Source of the DNA: Robiginitomaculum sp.
Lineage (GTDB): Bacteria > Pseudomonadota > Alphaproteobacteria > Caulobacterales > Maricaulaceae
Assembly (NCBI GenBank): GCA_021776615.1
Contig: JAJFFO010000021.1
Location: 84,553-148,552, forward strand
Direction of reading: 5' to 3'
Length of the DNA: 64,000 nt
Of this stretch, positions 1 through 7,484 are shown in pieces. Position numbers and translations under genes: made by a program. Positions within the stretch are counted from its first letter, which is position 1; each line of letters opens with the position of its first letter. The notes under the pieces were generated by a model. That model ran no database searches and was not told where the DNA came from. It saw only the letters and a list, made by a program, of their open reading frames with translations.

Positions 1-115
1 GGTGCGGCCGGCAGCGATAACGGCCCGCTCGGACGCCCGGCAAGAGTCAGCACATAAAGGCCCGACGGATCCGCCGCCGCCAATACCGCACATATTTGAG
101 TACCCGGCCCCTTCA

Positions 116-766
116 TCAGGACGAACCTTTTTTGCGCGCCGCCTTTTTGGACCCCATGGCCTCATTCAACGCGTCAAAGCGTTCCATAAAAGCGATTTGC
201 GCCTGCGCGACCGGCAAGGGCGTGATCACCACTTCAAGACCCGGTGGCGGGGTGAGGAAGTATTTGTTGCTTTCTTCTTTTGAAAATTCGGCAATTTGCA
301 CCGCTTCAAAATGTGCACACAAGCGATCGGCCTTCTTGATCAGGCGGGCAATGCCGACCGGCAGGCTGACCGGCAGGCCAAAGCGCACATGAATGGCGGC
401 TTCCAGCTTATTTTCAATGGTTTTATATTGCTTGCCCAAGGCCGCTTTGAACGGGCTGATCATATCGCCAATGACGTATTCCGGCGCGTCGTGCAAAAGC
501 GCCGCCAGGCGCCATTTAATCGCCAAATCCGGCTTTAAATGCACGGCGATACGCTCCACCACTATGGAGTGCTCGGCCACCGAAAACGCGTGGGGGCTGG
601 CTGTCTGTCCATTCCAGCGCGCCACCCGCGCCAGGCCGTGAGCGATGTCCTCAATTTCTATATCCAGAGGAGACGGATCGAGAATATCCAGCCGGCGTCC
701 GCTTAACATGCGTTGCCAAGCCCTTCTGGGCGCTTTAAAATCGGTTATTGCTTTGTGCGCTGTCAT
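116..766 (-). CDS. HD-domain phosphohydrolase (YfbR-like)
   Basis: A 216-residue cytoplasmic protein of the HD metal-dependent phosphohydrolase superfamily, resembling the YfbR-type 5'-deoxynucleotidase group. The metal-binding signature is visible: His66 in SVAEHS, His92-Asp93 in ALLHDAPE, and a later acidic residue in KKADRLCAHFE. The family removes phosphate from nucleotides; the substrate here cannot be read from sequence. The C-terminus is Lys/Arg-rich. The ATG is preceded by AAGGGCGCGAC, an acceptable ribosome site. It stands alone on the minus strand, divergent from the next gene; the 115 bases between it and the window edge hold nothing recognisable. Family assignment is firm, substrate is inference. 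Confidence 0.8.
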   Translation of the reverse strand: MTAHKAITDFKAPRRAWQRMLSGRRLDILDPSPLDIEIEDIAHGLARVARWNGQTASPHAFSVAEHSIVVERIAVHLKPDLAIKWRLAALLHDAPEYVIGDMISPFKAALGKQYKTIENKLEAAIHVRFGLPVSLPVGIARLIKKADRLCAHFEAVQIAEFSKEESNKYFLTPPPGLEVVITPLPVAQAQIAFMERFDALNEAMGSKKAARKKGSS

Positions 767-820
767 GTCGCGCCCTTATTGCTTGCGGATGGTGCGTATT
801 CACTTGATCTTACAGTTCAC

Positions 821-876
821 GGCTCAAGACAAGTTTTCACTGTAAAAGGCCCAGGACAAGTTTTCACTATAAAAGG
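821..876. repeat. Tandem 27-bp direct repeat in divergent promoter region
   Basis: Two adjacent 27-bp units (821-847 and 848-874) differ at only three positions; a third copy is begun by GG. The core GACAAGTTTTCACT is identical in both. The repeat ends 9 bases before the ATG of the next gene, so it sits where a promoter or operator of that gene would be. Each copy contains TATAAAA or TGTAAAA, so duplicated -10-like elements are possible. Function unknown. Confidence 0.7.
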
Positions 877-885
877 AATGTAGCC

Positions 886-1266
886 ATGCCCCTTACGCGC
901 CTTGTGTTACGCGTCGCCCGCAATCCGGGAACCGAATTTCCAGAAGGTAACGATCACCACGGATATGTTATTACCGCGCCACTCGACAAAGACGGCTATC
1001 TTGATGTGGAATTATGGCGGCACAATAAGCGCAAATGCACCGTGGTGCGGTTTTCGCCAGATGATGAGGAGCGGGCAGATGGCCTGCTGACCCACCGCGC
1101 CTCCAAATGGTATTTCCATTATGACGAGGACGATGAGGGGCCGGACGAGCCTGTTTACCGCTTGGGCCAGCACGAAATGCGCTTGGGCGATTACCTCACC
1201 GTGCACGAAGCTGATGGCGAGGACCTCGTACACAAAATCACCGAATCGCAAATGCTGAACGGCTGA
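886..1266 (+). CDS. Conserved-type acidic protein of unknown function
   Basis: A 126-residue soluble protein that I do not recognise. It has no signal peptide or membrane segment. It is rich in Asp/Glu, with an acidic stretch around residues 82-91 (YDEDDEGPDEP), and has scattered aromatic and His residues (HHGYVITAPL near residue 24, KWYFHY near residue 78), suggesting a compact beta-rich fold. AAAGGA lies 10 bases before the ATG. It is monocistronic between a divergent HD hydrolase and a convergent NfeD gene. The tandem 27-bp repeat directly upstream is its most unusual trait. Codon choice resembles the neighbours, so I consider it a real gene. Confidence 0.65.
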   Translation: MPLTRLVLRVARNPGTEFPEGNDHHGYVITAPLDKDGYLDVELWRHNKRKCTVVRFSPDDEERADGLLTHRASKWYFHYDEDDEGPDEPVYRLGQHEMRLGDYLTVHEADGEDLVHKITESQMLNG

Positions 1267-1340
1267 AGCACCAAAGTGCCAAGCAAAAGGCGAGCACTAA
1301 TGCCGTGCCCGCCCTTGATACAATTCATTACGGTTTGATT

Positions 1341-1805
1341 TTAGGCGAGTGAGACAGAAAGCGTGACGCCGTTCACTGCGTCTACGACCACTTTTGTGCC
1401 CGCTTTGATATCTGATCCGTCGCTGCTAATGGCGCTCCAATGGGTATCGCCAAGGCGCACCCGACCGCCGCCATTGGTAAAACCTTCAATGGTTTCAGCG
1501 CTTTTGCCCAGCAATTGTATCGCACGCTCATTAAGGTCCGGCTCCCCGCCTTTATTCATCAGCGGTTTTAAATACATGCTGCCAACAATGGTCAGCACCA
1601 AGGTAATGGCGGAAAATAACAACCACTCGACCTGCCAGCCCAGCGGCATAACAAAGCTAAGCAGCGCCAAGGCGAAGGCCGCCGCTGCGGGCCACAACAC
1701 ATAGGTCGTGCCCCCGGTAAGCAATTCTACCACCAGCAATCCGGCCGCCAGAATAAGCCAATGCCATGCATTCATGTGCATGAAGATTTCATTGATCTCA
1801 GCCAT
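1341..1805 (-). CDS. NfeD family membrane protein
   Basis: A 154-residue protein with hydrophobic segments over about residues 12-70 and a soluble C-terminal domain (about 95-150) of the NfeD OB-fold type (GRVRLGDTHWSA is typical). NfeD proteins partner with SPFH/stomatin proteins at the membrane and are thought to affect membrane organisation or protein quality control. The gene follows the SPFH gene with only 3 bases between its stop and this ATG, so the pair is one operon, the arrangement expected for this family. This is the short NfeD form without the ClpP-like protease domain. Confidence 0.88.
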   Translation of the reverse strand: MAEINEIFMHMNAWHWLILAAGLLVVELLTGGTTYVLWPAAAAFALALLSFVMPLGWQVEWLLFSAITLVLTIVGSMYLKPLMNKGGEPDLNERAIQLLGKSAETIEGFTNGGGRVRLGDTHWSAISSDGSDIKAGTKVVVDAVNGVTLSVSLA

Positions 1806-1808
1806 GAC

Positions 1809-2732
1809 CTAACCCTTCTCTTTATTGGAAAGTCCCGCCGCTTCAATGATCGCGCCAATGCCGCCAACAGTGGCCGCCAATGAAGAAAATTCGGCAGGCA
1901 CAATCACCGTCTTTTGCTGATCAGATTCGGCCAATTTTGCGAACGCATCGACATATTTTTGCGCAATAAAGTAATTCACTGCCTGCACATCGCCCTGAGC
2001 AATCGCTTCCGAAACCATGGCCGTTGCCTTGGCTTCAGCCTCGGCCAGACGCTCGCGCGCCTCGGCATCTCTAAAGGCGGCTTCCTTGCGTCCTTCCGCA
2101 TCCAGAACGGCAGCACGTTTTTCGCCCTCGGAGCGCAAAATAGCAGATTGCTTTTCGCCCTCGGCGATCAAAATTTCCGCCCGTTTTTCCCGCTCGGCTT
2201 TCATTTGCCGGGCCATGGCCGCGGTAATATCCGCAGGCGGCGTAAGGTCACGAATTTCAATACGGGTGACTTTCAACCCCCACGGATTGGTGGCCCGGTC
2301 GATAACGCTCAGCAACAGGCCATTAATCTCGTCGCGGCGCGACAACACCTCGTCAAGGTCCATAGAACCAACCACGGTACGGATATTGGTCAGGCATAAA
2401 TTGATCGTGGCGAAATCAACATCATCTACTTCATAGGCCGCTCTTGCCGCATCCAATGCCTGCACAAACACCACTGCATCAACGCTAACCATAGCGTTGT
2501 CCTTGGTGATCACCTCCTGATTGGGCACATCAATTACCCGTTCGCGCATATTCATTTTGAAGCCAATAGCGTCGATGAACGGGATGATGATGTGAAAACC
2601 CGGCTTTAGGGTTTTAACGTATTTACCAAAACGCTGTACGGTAAATTCACTACCCTGAGGTACGGTTTTGAAAGCACTAAAACCGAAGACGAGGACGAGG
2701 AGTACGATAACTCCTATAGTTATTCCTGGCAT
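1809..2732 (-). CDS. SPFH/band-7 (stomatin-like, QmcA type) protein
   Basis: A 307-residue SPFH-domain protein. One N-terminal membrane anchor (residues 1-20) is followed by the band-7 domain (about 20-180; the segments TVPQGSEFTVQRFGKY and ERVIDVPNQEVITKDN are diagnostic) and an Ala/Glu/Lys-rich coiled coil (about 180-250) that normally drives oligomerisation. Such proteins form large membrane-bound assemblies, and bacterial ones often modulate membrane proteases. I place the start at an ATG with GGAG six bases upstream rather than at a TTG twelve bases further 5'. It is operonic with the NfeD gene directly downstream. Confidence 0.9.
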   Translation of the reverse strand: MPGITIGVIVLLVLVFGFSAFKTVPQGSEFTVQRFGKYVKTLKPGFHIIIPFIDAIGFKMNMRERVIDVPNQEVITKDNAMVSVDAVVFVQALDAARAAYEVDDVDFATINLCLTNIRTVVGSMDLDEVLSRRDEINGLLLSVIDRATNPWGLKVTRIEIRDLTPPADITAAMARQMKAEREKRAEILIAEGEKQSAILRSEGEKRAAVLDAEGRKEAAFRDAEARERLAEAEAKATAMVSEAIAQGDVQAVNYFIAQKYVDAFAKLAESDQQKTVIVPAEFSSLAATVGGIGAIIEAAGLSNKEKG

Positions 2733-2806
2733 AGATTTCTCCAATAGGCCGTGCGCGCGATGATTATCGGCTGGCCCGGTTAGCGCCCCCCGGCACTAAA
2801 TTGAGA

Positions 2807-3289
2807 TCAAAGCTGCTCAAGCATGTGTTCCGCAGAGGAAACCCGATACTCGCCCGGCTCTTCTACATTAATATGGGTAACCACACCGTCTTTTACAAGT
2901 AGCGAGAAGCGTTGACCACGAACACCCATGCCAAAACCGGACCCGTCAAAATCCAGGCCAAGTGCTTTGACGAATTCACCATTACCATCAGCAAGCATAG
3001 TCACCGCTTCATCTGTACCTTGATCTTGCTCCCATGCATGAAGCACAAAAACATCATTCACTGCCGTACAGGCAATAGTATCCACACCTTTGGATTTTAA
3101 TGCGTCTGCATGTTGTTTATAGCTTGGCAAATGCTTGGCGCTGCACGTGGGCGTAAAGGCGCCGGGCAGCGAAAACAAAGCTACGGTTTTGCCCTGAAAA
3201 ACATCATCTGCACTTAACTGATCGGGGCCACCGGCCGTCCAGGTCATAAAGGCGCCGCTTGGAACTTTGTCACCAACTTTGATGGTCAT
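2807..3289 (-). CDS. Peroxiredoxin, Prx5 type
   Basis: A 160-residue thiol peroxidase of the Prx5 / type II peroxiredoxin family, which reduces hydrogen peroxide and organic hydroperoxides using thioredoxin or glutaredoxin. The active-site motif PGAFTPTCS holds Thr46 and peroxidatic Cys49; the conserved Arg lies in GVRGQRFS near residue 125. A second Cys (Cys74, IACTAVND) is present, as in most bacterial members. Length is normal and no glutaredoxin domain is fused. AGAGGAG before the ATG is a strong ribosome site. The gene is transcribed alone, divergent from yqgE. Confidence 0.92.
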   Translation of the reverse strand: MTIKVGDKVPSGAFMTWTAGGPDQLSADDVFQGKTVALFSLPGAFTPTCSAKHLPSYKQHADALKSKGVDTIACTAVNDVFVLHAWEQDQGTDEAVTMLADGNGEFVKALGLDFDGSGFGMGVRGQRFSLLVKDGVVTHINVEEPGEYRVSSAEHMLEQL

Positions 3290-3405
3290 ACGATTCTCCT
3301 CTGTATTTACCGCCAGTTTAACCGGTCAGCACCATAAGGGCGACAAAAATCGCCGCATTGCAGCAACCCCTTGCACTCACGCCCAAAACCCCCAAGATAA
3401 GAATC

Positions 3406-3981
3406 ATGCAACAGAATCCACATTCCGGGTATTTAAGCGGGCGCATGCTGATCGCAGCGCCGGGCATGGCCGATGAGCGTTTTGCCCGCTCGTTAGTGTA
3501 TATATGCGGCCATTCCGCCGAGCAGAGCATGGGGTTGGTGGTCAATCACCCGCTCGAAGGTCTAACCCTGCCGGCGCTTTTACAACAGTTAGATATTGAA
3601 AGCTCGATTCAGGTCCCCGATCAGCCGGTTCTTTATGGTGGACCGGTGGAACGTGAGCGGGGTTTTGTCTTGCACAGCCTTGATTACCGCGCCAAAGATT
3701 CGACCATGCCGATCTCCGACCAATGGGGGCTTACCGCTTCCAAGGAAATTTTATTGGCGATTAATTCGGCCCATCCGCCTCGCCAATCCGCCTTGGCTTT
3801 GGGGTTTGCCAATTGGGACGCCGGGCAGCTTGAAGACGAATTGTCGCAAAATGCCTGGCTGGTTTGCGATGCCAATGAAGACTTGATTTTTGATGATGTA
3901 TTTTCCACCAAATGGGAACGCGCTTTGTCCAGCATTGGTGTCGATCCTTCACGTTATGTAGAGTCTGCTGGGCAAGCTTAG
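3406..3981 (+). CDS. YqgE/AlgH family protein
   Basis: A 191-residue protein of the YqgE/AlgH (UPF0301) family. Diagnostic segments are SGRMLIAAPGMADERFARS near residue 12, GLVVNHPLEGLTL near residue 43 and VLYGGPVERERGFVLHS near residue 76. The molecular role of the family is unresolved; an RNase-III-like fold and stress phenotypes have been described. I chose the ATG giving MQQNPHSGYLSG because family members begin just before the SG(R/K)MLIA segment; a TTG 48 bases upstream would add an unusual extension. It converges on the downstream GNAT gene with 5 bases between stops. Confidence 0.88.
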   Translation: MQQNPHSGYLSGRMLIAAPGMADERFARSLVYICGHSAEQSMGLVVNHPLEGLTLPALLQQLDIESSIQVPDQPVLYGGPVERERGFVLHSLDYRAKDSTMPISDQWGLTASKEILLAINSAHPPRQSALALGFANWDAGQLEDELSQNAWLVCDANEDLIFDDVFSTKWERALSSIGVDPSRYVESAGQA

Positions 3982-3986
3982 GAAAG

Positions 3987-4586
3987 CTATAAGCCCTCAC
4001 GCGGTGACGGGTCCGGCGTTATACGCGCATAGGTAACATGGTCGCGCCATTCGCCATTGATTTTCAAATAGCCGCGCGCCAACCCTTCTTCGATAAACCC
4101 CAGACCTTCGAGCAATCGCCGCGAGGGGTGATTGTCGGCAATACAGGCGGCATCAACCCGGTGTAAGCGCAATTCGTCAAAAGCAAAGCCGCAAACCGCT
4201 TCCACGGCTGCGCCAATCATGCCCTGGCGGCGAAACGGTTCACCAACCCAATAGCCAAGGCTGGCCATTTGCGCCACGCCGCGCCGGACATTCGAAAGAT
4301 TGCACCCACCCACCAGTCGACCATCACTCTGGCGATACACCAAAAACGCATAACCCGCCGCGGCCAGACGATCTTCGCCATAGCGGCGCACCCGCCGTTT
4401 AAATGATGACCGGGTAAGCTCGTCCTTAGCCCAGCTTGGCTCCCACGGCGTTAAAAATGCCTGACTTTTAGCCCGAAGACGCGCCCAATCATCGTAATCT
4501 TCCACTTGCGGTGGGCGCAGGACAATATTCTTGCCAATAATCTCGCCGCCGGGAAGGTCGGCAATATCGGTACGAAAAAGCGCCAT
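3987..4586 (-). CDS. GNAT N-acetyltransferase, RimJ-like
   Basis: A 199-residue GNAT acetyltransferase of the RimJ/RimL branch, which acetylates protein N-termini or small amines using acetyl-CoA. Visible features are the N-terminal VLRPPQVEDYDDWARLRAKS, the YWVGEPFRRQGM segment that binds the acetyl-CoA pyrophosphate, and the C-terminal NHPSRRLLEGLGF that closes the fold. Comparison to RimJ is by sequence feel only; the substrate is not predictable. AGGACGACTCG precedes the ATG. It lies 63 bases after surf1 on the same strand and may be the last gene of the cox transcript. Such a GNAT near cox genes is common in alphaproteobacteria. Confidence 0.85.
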   Translation of the reverse strand: MALFRTDIADLPGGEIIGKNIVLRPPQVEDYDDWARLRAKSQAFLTPWEPSWAKDELTRSSFKRRVRRYGEDRLAAAGYAFLVYRQSDGRLVGGCNLSNVRRGVAQMASLGYWVGEPFRRQGMIGAAVEAVCGFAFDELRLHRVDAACIADNHPSRRLLEGLGFIEEGLARGYLKINGEWRDHVTYARITPDPSPREGL

Positions 4587-4649
4587 CGAGTCGTCCTAAA
4601 GGAAGTATGTTCATATTGAAGGCGCATTGCTGCTTAAGAGCAAGACCGT

Positions 4650-5387
4650 TCATGCAGCGTCTTTGCCAGATGATAATCGCTCGGCGCGCACATGCCAGCC
4701 CAGATAAATACCAATAGCGGCCAGCGCCAGACCGAACCAGGTCAGTGCATAATCCAGATGATTGTTGGCAATCTGTGCGTGCCCCGGCGCTGGATCTGGC
4801 CATTGCGGGTGTTGCGGCGGGCCCTCAATTGACAAAACATAGTCTGTAATTGGCGTGCCGTGTTGCAGACCCGCCAGCAAGCGCGCGGTATCGGGCGTAT
4901 ACCACATCTGGCCGTCAATATTGACCGGCGCTAACCGGCTGGGGCGGGGTATGGGTTTGAGTATGCCTTGCAAACGCCTTTCCTGCGCCGCCCCCGGCAA
5001 TCGCCATTCATCCGCCAACTTCGTTTCACGCGCCGGACGTTCATAGCCAAGGTCCAAGACAATTGTCAGGCCGTCCGTAGTTATAAACGGGGCCAACAGC
5101 CTAACCGCCGGACGTCCCTCGCGATTGGCAAACAATGCTTGTGGTGTTTGGTCAGCTAATACGCCGCGCACGGATACGCGCCGCCACGCAATCATTTCGC
5201 CTTGCTGTTTGCGCGCTAATATATCGGCCAACCGTTCGGGTGCGGCGTCCTCGCCCGCAGTAATCTGCGCCAGCATTTGGGTTTTCCATTGCAGGCGTTG
5301 CACCTGCCAAACCCCAAGCCCGATCAAAATGGCCAAAGCAGGCAGTAATGCCAAGGTCAGGCCACGAGCGGGAGAAAAACGGATCAT
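4650..5387 (-). CDS. SURF1 family cytochrome c oxidase assembly protein
   Basis: A 245-residue inner-membrane protein with the SURF1 layout: a transmembrane helix at each end (about residues 8-25 and 210-230) and a periplasmic domain between them. The first helix carries LIGLGVWQVQRLQWKTQ, which matches the family signature GxWQxxRxxWK. SURF1 helps insert haem a into subunit I of aa3 oxidases. It starts 8 bases after the DUF983 gene stop and ends the recognisable oxidase set. The C-terminus reads DYALTWFGLALAAIGIYL, again typical of the family. Confidence 0.92.
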   Translation of the reverse strand: MIRFSPARGLTLALLPALAILIGLGVWQVQRLQWKTQMLAQITAGEDAAPERLADILARKQQGEMIAWRRVSVRGVLADQTPQALFANREGRPAVRLLAPFITTDGLTIVLDLGYERPARETKLADEWRLPGAAQERRLQGILKPIPRPSRLAPVNIDGQMWYTPDTARLLAGLQHGTPITDYVLSIEGPPQHPQWPDPAPGHAQIANNHLDYALTWFGLALAAIGIYLGWHVRAERLSSGKDAA

Positions 5388-5395
5388 CTTAAAAC

Positions 5396-5785
5396 CTAAA
5401 TCAGGTCACCACTTTTAGACTCATCTGGTGTTTTCGATATGTGCACATTATTGCGAAACATGATCGCGAACCACATTGCCTTAAAGGGCCGCAGAAACAG
5501 CAAGGTCAGCAGTGTTGCCAAGGGCAGCCACATGAGAAGGTGCACCCAAATTGGCGGTCTGAATGCCGCCTCAACCAGAAGCGCCGGGAACACCACCAAT
5601 ATTCCTACCAGCGAAATGATCACGCTAGCCGGGCCATCGCCAGCATCTTCATTGGAAAAATCCATACCGCAGCATTCGCACGATGGGGCCATCTTCAGAA
5701 AACCCGCAAAAAGCGCACCCTCCCCGCATTTGGGGCACACGCATTTTAAACCGGCCTGAATGGGCGAAATGCCCTGCTTACTCAC
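5396..5785 (-). CDS. DUF983 family protein of the cox operon
   Basis: A 129-residue small membrane protein of the DUF983 family. Near the N-terminus are two Cys pairs, CPKCGEG and CECCGMDF, separated by about 20 residues, a zinc-ribbon-like arrangement. Two hydrophobic helices follow (about residues 50-75 and 80-100). The family is regularly found between cox subunit III and surf1 in alphaproteobacteria and is presumed to help oxidase biogenesis, but no activity is established. I use a GTG start that overlaps the coxC stop (GTGA), giving translational coupling; a longer reading from further upstream would overlap coxC by 43 bases and is less likely. Confidence 0.85.
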   Translation of the reverse strand: MSKQGISPIQAGLKCVCPKCGEGALFAGFLKMAPSCECCGMDFSNEDAGDGPASVIISLVGILVVFPALLVEAAFRPPIWVHLLMWLPLATLLTLLFLRPFKAMWFAIMFRNNVHISKTPDESKSGDLI

Positions 5786-6609
5786 CCGAAGACCACATAG
5801 ATAAAGGTGAAAAGGAACAACCAAACCACATCAACAAAATGCCAATACCATGCCGCCGCTTCCAGCCCGAAATGCTTTTTCGGCGTAAACCCACCTGCGG
5901 TTAGGCGGAACAGGCAAACGGCCAGAAATATTGTGCCAATAAGCACATGCGCCCCGTGAAATCCGGTCGCCATAAAGAAGGTTGCGCCATACAGATTGCC
6001 AGCAAACGAGAAGCCTGCTTCTGCATATTCAATCGCCTGGAACATGGTAAAGCTCATGCCGAGCAGCACGGTCAGCAACAGGCCAATTTTAGCGGCTTGA
6101 CGATCGCCATGCAGCAAAGCGTGGTGCGCCCAGGTCACGGTGGTCCCGGACAATAGCAGGATCATGGTGTTGACCAGCGGCAAATGCCAAGGGTCAAACG
6201 CTACAACCCCTTCTGGTGGCCACACTTCAAAGCCTTGAACGGCCCCGCCGGCAATGCGTACGTCATGGAAGATGGCGCCTTCAAAAAACATCCAGAACCA
6301 GCCGACGAAAAACATAACTTCCGAGGCGATAAACAAAATCATGCCATAGCGCATGGCCAATTGTACCACTGGCGTGTGATCCCCGGCACGGCCCTCGCGC
6401 AACACATCAGCCCACCAGCCAATCATGGTGAAAATTATCCCGAGAAAACCAAGCGCGGCCACCCACGGCGTCCTCGCCGGAATGCCAAACATGCCCTTCA
6501 TCCATATGACCACACCAAAGGTGAGCAAGAATGCGGCTACCGCACCGACCAAAGGCCATGGGCTGGGATTTACTAGGTGATAATCGTGTTCAACAGCGTG
6601 GTCTGACAA
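5782..6609 (-). CDS. coxC: Cytochrome c oxidase subunit III
   Basis: A 275-residue integral membrane protein with about seven hydrophobic helices, the subunit III of the aa3-type oxidase in the inner membrane. Recognisable segments are YHLVNPSPWPLVGAVAAF at the N-terminus, ASEVMFFVGWFWMFFEGA, WPPEGVVAFDPW and TGFHGAHVLIGTIFL. Subunit III stabilises the D-pathway proton uptake of subunit I. The start codon is TTG, not ATG, with GGGGGAATACC immediately upstream, which is a strong ribosome site. The stop overlaps the DUF983 start. A 104-base spacer separates it from ctaG. Confidence 0.95.
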   Translation of the reverse strand: MSDHAVEHDYHLVNPSPWPLVGAVAAFLLTFGVVIWMKGMFGIPARTPWVAALGFLGIIFTMIGWWADVLREGRAGDHTPVVQLAMRYGMILFIASEVMFFVGWFWMFFEGAIFHDVRIAGGAVQGFEVWPPEGVVAFDPWHLPLVNTMILLLSGTTVTWAHHALLHGDRQAAKIGLLLTVLLGMSFTMFQAIEYAEAGFSFAGNLYGATFFMATGFHGAHVLIGTIFLAVCLFRLTAGGFTPKKHFGLEAAAWYWHFVDVVWLFLFTFIYVVFG

Positions 6610-6630
6610 GGTATTCCCCCATTGGGCTTG

Positions 6631-6651
6631 TTTAAGGAATCAATCCTTAAA
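6631..6651. other. AT-rich hairpin between ctaG and coxC
   Basis: TTTAAGGA and TCCTTAAA form a perfect 8-bp inverted repeat with a 5-base loop, followed on the plus strand by a short A run. It lies in the only sizeable spacer (104 bases) inside the cox operon, upstream of coxC. On the transcribed (minus) strand no U-run follows the stem, so it is unlikely to be a terminator. It may be an RNA stability or processing element; this is inference. Confidence 0.4.
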
Positions 6652-6713
6652 AAAACATAGTGTGCCTAAGCTATAACGGCGACATGCGCCCGCTGCAACT
6701 CACGGCAAGGCTT

Positions 6714-7340
6714 CTACTGCAAGGTTGGCGACGCCTCGGATGTCACTTTTGCACTCTTCACTGGTTCCGCCCCTGTCTTCTCGAAAAATGTATAAGACAG
6801 GGTGATGGTTTTGATATCGTCCAGCCGCTTCTCTTCAGCGATTTCCGGCGCGACAAAATAAATAACCGGCATGTCCATACTCTCGCCCGGTTGCAAGGTT
6901 TGTTCGGTAAAACAAAAGCATTCAAGTTTAACAAAATACGCCCCGGCTTTTTGCGGCGTAACATTATAGCTTGCCATTCCCGTCAGCGGCTTATCGGAAA
7001 GGTTGGTCGCCCGATAGCGCGCCAAACCGTTTTCGCCAATGCGCACGGTCTGTTCAAGCTGCAAGGGTTTAAACTCCCACATCAGGCCGCGCGCCGTGGA
7101 CGCATCGAAGAGCACCTTGATTTCGCGCTCCAACACCACGTCCGACCCCGCATCGGCGCGCTGGGTGGTGCCGCCATAGCCGGTCACCTTGCAAAAAATA
7201 TTGTAGAGCGGCACCGATGCGTAGGCCGCCCCGACCATGACCACGGCCAAAGCGGCGAAACCCGCCAAAAACCGACCATTATTTTTGGCGGGTTTGGTGG
7301 CGGTTTTTGTGCCAGTCTTGGTATCAGCCTGCTGCGGCAT
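6714..7340 (-). CDS. ctaG: Cytochrome c oxidase assembly protein CtaG (Cox11)
   Basis: A 208-residue copper chaperone that delivers Cu(B) to oxidase subunit I. It has a cytoplasmic Lys/Thr-rich N-terminus, one membrane helix (about 22-42, containing ASVPLYNIFCKVTGYGG just after it) and a periplasmic immunoglobulin-like domain. The copper-binding pair is in LECFCFTEQ, and the C-terminal LSYTFFE is conserved in Cox11. The most likely start is the ATG of MPQQADTKTG, which overlaps the small upstream gene by 17 bases; another ATG four codons upstream is possible. It sits between the 52-residue cox-operon protein and coxC, the usual order. Confidence 0.93.
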   Translation of the reverse strand: MPQQADTKTGTKTATKPAKNNGRFLAGFAALAVVMVGAAYASVPLYNIFCKVTGYGGTTQRADAGSDVVLEREIKVLFDASTARGLMWEFKPLQLEQTVRIGENGLARYRATNLSDKPLTGMASYNVTPQKAGAYFVKLECFCFTEQTLQPGESMDMPVIYFVAPEIAEEKRLDDIKTITLSYTFFEKTGAEPVKSAKVTSEASPTLQ

Positions 7341-7482
7341 TAATGCTCTCATAAATGCGTACCAAGGCGACCACAAAGGTCAGCGTGCAAAAACTTGCCA
7401 ACCCCAGCCCAATAGCAATATTGCGTTTGCGCTGCGCGGTTTTTTGCGCATCGGTTAGCGTTATGTATTCCAACTCTTTCAT
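7324..7482 (-). CDS. Small membrane protein of the cox operon (CoxF-like)
   Basis: A 52-codon gene read directly from the sequence. The product begins MKELEYITLTDAQKTAQRKR and continues into a single hydrophobic helix (about residues 23-43) ending YESINAAAG. It starts 3 bases after the ctaB stop and its 3' end overlaps ctaG by 17 bases. Alphaproteobacterial cox operons often hold a small one-helix protein at exactly this place, sometimes labelled CoxF, of unproven function, perhaps an oxidase assembly or accessory subunit. The ATG is preceded by GGGAGCTAGAC. Position, coupling and membrane helix make it very likely real. Confidence 0.85.
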   Translation of the reverse strand: MKELEYITLTDAQKTAQRKRNIAIGLGLASFCTLTFVVALVRIYESINAAAG

Positions 7483-7484
7483 GT

